Source of the DNA: Sphaerosporella brunnea
Taxonomy: Eukaryota > Ascomycota > Pezizomycetes > Pezizales > Pyronemataceae
Length of the DNA: 49,278 bases
Direction: 5' to 3'
NCBI GenBank assembly: GCA_008704415.1
Contig: VXIS01000346.1
Coordinates: forward strand, 1 to 49,278
The notes below the pieces were generated by a model. The model was not told where the DNA came from and ran no database searches. It was given only the letters and a program-made list of their open reading frames with translations. How positions within the stretch are numbered: the first letter of the stretch is position 1; each line of letters opens with the position of its first letter. Below are positions 43,919 through 49,278 of this stretch, in pieces. The position numbers and the translations under genes were made by a program.

Positions 43919-44535
43919 TGTAGCTCCTTTCGCTCTCGATAACAGGAATAGCTGGCTGTACCGTAATTTTTATTCCAAAGTCTCATCGCCAGCAGGTTTC
44001 TCTTGCTGTCATTGGTTCAAAACGCAGGTCGGCCGCAGACATAGTTATCACGTCATAGCCGCCCATATCAGTGCCTAATCCCGTCAAACTGCATTAACGC
44101 GGCCACCCCTCCTCGAGGCCGGTATATTAAAAGACTGAAGGGTTTGAGCTGGACGTAAATTTTACAAGTGCGTTGACGGGTTTGTACTCGTTACTGCGGG
44201 TGCTTGGGTCACTCTTGAGTGCAAGTGATGGGTCTGACAGAATTGTGCCGTGAATCATATCAACGGTAAGGTAAGTCCATGGCAGAGACAAGTCATCAAG
44301 TTGGGGGTTTGAATGGAGAGTGTAAACTCAAGGCACTATGGGCCGAGTGCAACACAATGACGCACTCTTTTGCGGACCCATCACCGAAAAAAATAGGCGT
44401 GACGTGCGTCTGAAAAAGTATTTAATTCATTATCAGTTGGGAGAGGGTATTTACCCCAACAGTGCCCCTCCATCTCACATCTTCTGCCTGACTTTCGCCG
44501 TCAGCATCCTTCTCAACAACCCACATACTTTCATC
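43919..44535. other. promoter region of the secreted-protein gene
   Basis: No coding sequence recognised. TATTTAA at about 44418 lies roughly 115 bp upstream of the start codon at 44536. The last 60 bp are a C/T-rich leader. Confidence 0.5.
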
Positions 44536-45219
44536 ATGACGGCCCTCGGTATCATTTCGCTCCTCCTCCTGGCCCTCGCCGGTCTCATCACCCCCACAAC
44601 TGCTCGCGCCGTCAACGCGGGCAAGTTGACTCCCTTCACTCCGCAGCTCCTCGACGCGCTCACCGAGACCTTCAACAACAAGTCGATCCCTGAGTCGGAG
44701 CTCACTGATCATCTCAAGGAGATGGTCGCGGGCACCGAACTCGAGAAGTTCTTCCTCACCGGAGACGACGAGTTGATCGCTACCTCGAGCTGGCACTCCG
44801 GAGTCACTTGCAACACCAACAGCAACAGCCCTGTGAACATGGACGTGTTCTTTGCCAGTCTCCTCCTCAACGACGATGGCTGGTGCAAGCAGAACCCCCT
44901 GTACGAATGCACCGGCTGTACCATCTTCCAGACCGCCGACGTCGACCTTTGCGGTCATCCCGGAAAGTGGGAGTTGCCGCACAAGGTATGGTTTCTTCCA
45001 GCGGATGAGCCCCCCTGAGTGAGGATTGCTGATGGTGGTGGTGGTGGTGGTGGTGGTGGTGTACAGGAAATCGCCAACCTTGTGCTCAAGACTGCCAGCG
45101 GGTGCATCCAGAAGTTCGGAAACACGTATCGCTCTTCGGGAGCCAACATCTTTGCCCCGCCCGACTACCAGTGGATGCCGATTCCAGGAATGGTCAAGGT
45201 GTCGAGGGCCAAGAACTAA
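44536..45219 (+). CDS. small secreted protein with six cysteines
   Basis: Two exons (44536-44985, 45067-45219) encode 200 residues. The N-terminus MTALGIISLLLLALAGLITP-TTARA is a clear signal peptide with likely cleavage after an Ala near residue 25. The mature part has six cysteines: one in SGVTCNTNS, four in DDGWCKQNPLYECTGCTIF and DVDLCGHPG, and one in ASGCIQKFG. Six is even, so three disulphides are possible. The protein contains no known catalytic motif and I cannot name a family. Secreted cysteine-containing proteins at the edge of repeats are often host-interaction or competition proteins, but this is only inferred. The intron carries an uninterrupted (GGT)n array just before the acceptor. 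Confidence 0.75.
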
Positions 45220-45583
45220 TCGCAGCTTGTGAGTCGAGAATAAACCTCGATTTGTTTGCCTTTCCGGTGTACCTGTTATCGTGGTTGACTGGGTGGAAGA
45301 AGCATCGAGATCGTTCGAATGTTTTGACGCTTGGGATCTGTCTGGGCCACGTCGTGTGTACCCCACAGCTTGAAAAATTGAACACTTCTCATCACAAGTT
45401 TTTTTTTTTTTTCTTCCTGAACGACACTGGTTCACTGTGCATGTTGCCTTGGAGTTGAGGAGAATTTTGAAAAAATAATAAAATAAACGGCATATGTCCA
45501 GCATACCACCCCGAAACCTGTGAAAAGAGCAGCATACCACCGAACGTTTGAGTTGTCCAGGATACCACAACATAAGGCGAGCG
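45220..45583. other. 3' region of the secreted-protein gene
   Basis: T run at about 45399-45412. Near 45500-45570 are three related ATACCAC motifs (GCATACCACC twice, GGATACCACA). Nothing coding. Confidence 0.5.
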
Positions 45584-45766
45584 TTTTTGTTTTAATCATC
45601 CTGTATTCGGCCGCTTGCGGCCATGACATGGGGGGCTATATACACAGATCTACCCTTGAACCTCAAGTGTCCACAGACGGGCGTGATCTGAAAGGCGCAC
45701 CAAGGAAATTCGTAGCTGGTAGAGTGAGACAAAAAAGGAAAGACAAAGGGAAATACAAAGGGAAAA
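45584..45766 (-). mobile_element. 5'-truncated LINE 3' UTR
   Basis: Minus-strand copy of the 3' UTR of the large LINE family: tail GATTAAAACAAAAAC, hairpin GGCCGCAAGCGGCC (45609-45622), then sequence nearly identical to 4437-4600 (ATACACAGATCTACCCTTGA on the plus strand). It ends shortly upstream of the UTR/ORF2 border at about 45766. No clear target-site duplication was seen. Confidence 0.8.
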
Positions 45767-46474
45767 TCTCCGTCCTCCGTCCTCGTTCCTCCATCTTCGT
45801 TCCTCCACTCGATCTTCATACTCCTCCTCCTCCTGTGTTTGCCCGGGTGCGGCAGCGCCTTCCCAGTCTCCGAAGAGCTACTGAGACATGGAGCGGGTGG
45901 GTGGCAGCGAACGAGAACCTTAAGTTCTAGCGCCGGCCGGGGCGAGCGGAGCCAACCCTGCCGGCGGGGGGGGGCTAAGGGTGCGTTTGGTTCCCGGCTT
46001 GGACCACGATCCGGGGGCGCTAGATCATGGTCGCAACGAGAACATGATTTCGCGGATTCGGTGGCTGTCTGGTTGCATCACAACTTGGTTCCGCGGACCA
46101 TGGTTCCCGCGGGGTCCTGACGATTCTAAAAAAGTAGAATCTACCTCCGCGCGGACCACGATCCAACCGCAACCACGGCCGCCGGCAACAGGCAACCGAC
46201 TGTGGTCGCACGCTGTTTGGCTCGCAGGCAAATGACGTTTGCGCAACCCGTAGTTTCACATCATCGATCATATGGTGCAAGGCGCTTTAAACCTGGGCCT
46301 TCGCGGGTTTTGGGGTTACCCGGAGTACACTAATTATTTTGCGTGTAGCAACAACCAATTCGCTCAATTTACCATGCATGTTTTCGGGGAAGGGAAAGGG
46401 AAAAGACGTGGGAAAGGGAGCGAGCGGGCAGCGGGAGGATTGTTGTCATAAATAAATAAACAAACAAATACAGA
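45767..46474. other. non-coding, GC-rich then AT-rich
   Basis: A GC-rich part (45880-46250) with a G run at about 45966-45974, followed by AAATAAATAAACAAACAAATA (46450-46470) immediately before the end of the transposase gene. A GGGTGCGTTTGG string at about 45979 looks MITE-like, but no matching inverted end was found. Confidence 0.4.
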
Positions 46475-48220
46475 CTATGCATCCTCATTTAAAATTGCCA
46501 TAGCACTGTTTCCCACTTCCCCCACTCTCCGGTGGCTTTTATATACCCTCTCCTTAAATGCCTGCGTTCCATACCTTTCTCCATGACGATATGCATCCAT
46601 AATCCTTTCCACTCGGCGAAAAAATTTCAAAACAATCTCATCAGTGACAACATTCAACCCAAGACACTCTGGAACCATCTTGCGAAGTGCCGGTAGTGAA
46701 TAAGAGCAGTGCCGCCGTGCGTATATCTTGGATCGACCCCAAACGTACTCAATTGGGTTAAGTTCGGGATGGTACTTTGGTAAAAAGGTTACTAAATGAC
46801 CGTGCTTTTCGATGACCTCAGCCACCATACACTTCTGGTCACGAAAGTCGGGTTCCATAGCGAGGAGGCCGCGCGCACAGCGGTTACAACCCTGAAGGCA
46901 TTTTGTGTTGTCTTTTGTCGGGTTGCGTGGGTCTTTACACTGTAGCAGCATTCCCTCATCCAACCACAAACCACGCTCTTAAAGGATCAACTTCGCCCCT
47001 TTTGCCTGTCCATTGGGTAAGACCATAAGCTGTTCCAGGCCTGTTCGGTGGTCCCGCCCTGGTCGCATTAATGGCTGCTGCCCGCCAGGGTAGAGATTGA
47101 CTTTCGCCGCTCGTAGAGCATCCGCTTTGTAAGCGCAGTGGAGCGTCGCATTGTCAAAAACAAACAAAGCTTGGCATCCAGGATACGCAAGATTAAAAAT
47201 CGGAATCGTAACCTCTTCAAGCTGCCTAACAAGGCTCTCTGCGTTCCACCAGGTTCCTTTACCACACTCCATGATGACAGCCGCATGCGACGCATCCATC
47301 CGCAAACCTTCAGCCACGCCATATTGCGGTAAACGGTTGGGGTGGGTTCCTTGCGGCGCTCGAAGTCGTCCAGCCGGTGTAACGAAGTCAGATCCGTTAA
47401 TACCTGCTCCTTCACCTGTAGGACGTAAAGGATACCAATCTTCTGTCACCCAGCCTTCGGTGAGTCCATCATTGGCGTGGTAGGTGGATTCGTCTTGGTA
47501 TGTTGGTACAATTGGACGTTCTCCCGGCCGAACGGTGTTTGGAACGTGCGCTTGAACAAGACTGTGCTGCTGCGGGTTTACCGATGGTGCGACAGAGAAT
47601 TCAAGCATCTTGGGTTGCAACTCGGTCATTAACGGAAGAAATTCATTATCTCTATAGTCAACAACATCTTGACGTTCATACCCATCCCTATAGAGGCCTT
47701 TCGTAAGGTCTTTCCAGCGAAATCCTTCCTTTTGCAAATACCGCCGAGCCGTTGCGCTATCGAGGGTTTTTCGAACCGCATCTTCGTTAACCCCAGCGGC
47801 AATATTCTGCATATTCCAGAAATTAACTACCGCATGCGCCAGTTTCTGCCCAGTGATAGCTTCCTTGCTTTCAGCCAGGTATGCTCGAAGAAATAAAATG
47901 GTCCCCTCGTCTAATAGCTTGTCCAGATGCTTTGGGTGTTGTCCTTGCTGACTGCAAAAGAACGTTCTGTGGCGAACCCAGTGGGTCTCCTGGGACATGA
48001 TGCGTTCCTGTACCCATTTTCCTTTCTTGTCTCCAGCAGCCACCATCGATGCCAGATGCTTTTGGGATTGTCTTAAAAACCGTCGCTTTAACCCCATAAT
48101 TTGGAAGTTGTGGAACTCCTTAATCTGCAGCAGCCACTTGCGATCTGCACCTTGATTTTCCGTGGGCCGAAGGGTTTTCAAGGTAAGAATCCGCTTCAAA
48201 TCTTCGCAGGCTGGAACCAC
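46475..48220 (-). pseudogene. DDE transposase (IS630/Tc1-mariner-like fungal family), one premature stop
   Basis: One frame of about 581 codons on the minus strand is interrupted only by TAA at 46981-46979. The N-terminal half includes QGQHPKHLDKLLDEGTILF and a helix-turn-helix-like FRWKDLTKGLYRDGYERQD. The catalytic block has POTYQDEST-like IVPTYQDESTYHANDG (first Asp), LFVFDNATLHCAYKADAL (second Asp) and, past the stop, FLPKYHPELNPIEYVWG (third acidic residue). The C-terminus RVYKSHRRVGEVG is shared with many fungal transposases of this group, as I recall them. A CAA to TAA change (CpA to TpA) would explain the stop. No ATG is found at the upstream end; relatives have upstream exons, so the 5' end may be incomplete. 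Terminal inverted repeats were not found. Confidence 0.7.
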
Positions 48221-48474
48221 AATTAGCTTAATATTTCAGCGTGACGCGAAGACTTCAACCCCTCGTGCGTCGCAAGGCTGCTGTTCCACCCACCTCCCAC
48301 AGTACCATTTCTGGTACCCCCTTACGAGTTATGGCTACATTACCTTAAGGGCTACATAACGGTTTATTGACGGTGATGATTATCAACAGTGAGGCTGTAT
48401 AATCATCTATAAGTCCACTCTATTAGGAAGTGTCCTAAGAGTTACAAGACTTACGTCATAATGGCGATGGTGAA
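48221..48474. other. upstream of the DDE transposase, nothing recognised
   Basis: AT-rich sequence without a defensible frame. Any missing first exon of the minus-strand transposase would lie here or beyond. Confidence 0.4.
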
Positions 48475-48682
48475 GTTAGTTGCCGGTTCCCATAGAAAAA
48501 TAGTTTTTTCCAGGGTACAAAATAACTCACCATTCGTGCGCATACAAATGAATAATGACAACTGTGTTGGTCTAACACCTTGCAGTTGTCACAGGTTATT
48601 CACCGTGAGTTATATGGCAAAAAGTGGTTAGTTGCCGGTTCCCATAGAAAAATAGTTTTTTCCAGGGTACAAAATAACTCAC
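48475..48682. repeat. 56-bp direct repeats bracketing an inverted-repeat core
   Basis: Identical 56-bp copies at 48475-48530 and 48627-48682 (start GTTAGTTGCCGGTTCCCATA, end AATAACTCAC). Between them is a foldback: ATAACTCAC (48522-48530) pairs with GTGAGTTAT (48605-48613), and inside it GAATAA…TGACAACTG pairs with CAGTTGTCA…TTATTC. It could be a small inverted-repeat element with its flanks duplicated, or a terminus/subterminal region of the neighbouring transposon. Confidence 0.7.
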
Positions 48683-49278
48683 ATCACGTTGCGCCCGACC
48701 GTTATACCGGAACGTACCCGGTGGGTATATGAGGGGAGCACCTGTGACAAGACTTGATAAGTACCAAAGTCACTTCGGTAATTGGTCATCACGTCATAGC
48801 TACTGCGGCACTTCAATAGGGCATTCTAGGCATCAAAGCTTACGCGTTCAATCACGCCATAGCTGCAGAAGAGTGTCCGAGTTGGAGTGGGGGTTATCTA
48901 TAATCCCTGGCTAGTCAAAGAAGCTCGGTACCCTTACGTGGCAATCGGGGCAATTGTTCGTCCGAGGATTGGAAATCAACTTTGAGGCTCAAAGGCGAAT
49001 CCGTCAGGATATAACCCGCGAGATTTCCCTCGAGTTGAGAGACCACCAGAGTTAGCAGACATCATCGTTAGGATATTGTGAGGTTCAGCCTTAACAATAT
49101 TGTCGTTTACACAATCTATATTCGTTTCGAAATCTTTATCCTATTTTCCCTTCGGTACGAATATACTCGTACCATTAGCGAATCTTTACCGATCCCGTAT
49201 CTGAAAGCTCTTCGCCCAACAAGTGTCTTTTCCTTAGAAAAGGATTACTGTTTGGCCTATCTTCCTTGTACGCGGTTT
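48683..49278. other. non-coding window end
   Basis: No gene or recognisable repeat. TCACG[TC]CATAGC occurs twice (about 48789 and 48855). The last 200 bp are AT-rich. Confidence 0.45.

Noticed and set aside
44422..45573. 383-codon open frame antisense to the secreted-protein gene
   Set aside because: It crosses the sense gene and its intron; no motif, and the signal-peptide gene on the plus strand has a clear start and splice sites.
45976..46243. MITE starting GGGTGCGTTTGG
   Set aside because: The opposite end has no matching complement of useful length and no target-site duplication was found.

Overview
This looks like nuclear DNA of a filamentous ascomycete (Pezizomycotina). Genes have short introns of 50-125 bp with GT..AG ends and CTRAY-type branch sites. 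The recognisable genes are single-copy fungal housekeeping genes, and the transposons between them are fungal types. No rRNA, tRNA, CRISPR array or bacterial-style operon was found. The window alternates between a gene core (about 16.1-37.6 kb) and two transposon-rich flanks (1-15.8 kb and 37.9-49.3 kb).

Left flank: the end of a Ty3/gypsy element (chromodomain plus 3' LTR) sits inside a pogo/Fot1-type transposase frame. Then come a doubtful degenerate gene, a LINE tail, a gypsy chromodomain relic, and a small promoter-bearing gene (4266-5872, minus) whose exons are internally duplicated and which is broken by a LINE fragment. A full-length Tad/I-like LINE follows (6355-12882, minus) with a 16-bp target-site duplication, a TAATG overlap between ORF1 and ORF2, and two in-frame stops plus one frameshift. 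Next are a palindrome-bearing tandem repeat and a second, truncated LINE that carries a nested hAT element with 8-bp target-site duplications.

Gene core, left to right: ARPC3 (Arp2/3 subunit, +), an Ataxin-10/Ctr86 homologue (-), a POT/PTR2 peptide transporter (+) after a gene-poor stretch of about 5 kb, FMP52 (+), a DUF2433 protein with a metallophosphatase-like N-terminus and an RGG tail (+), TRM7 tRNA 2'-O-methyltransferase (+), and a sirtuin-5-like deacylase (-, convergent with TRM7). Exon structures were worked out by hand. All give uninterrupted frames of normal family length, except that the Ataxin-10 start is unsettled.

Right flank: an ORF1-only LINE derivative inserted in a minisatellite, a deleted MULE with a nested LINE tail, the N-terminal half of an intron-containing DDE transposase gene carrying an 8-bp duplication, an unrecognised gene with a LINE tail at its start, a small secreted cysteine-containing protein, another LINE tail, and a nearly complete DDE transposase of the same family with one stop codon.

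The most notable pattern is that seven LINE 3' ends from at least three subfamilies carry a compact hairpin shortly before an A/C tail. The stem sequence differs between subfamilies but pairing is kept, which suggests a shared reverse-transcriptase recognition structure that an ORF1-only element may also use.
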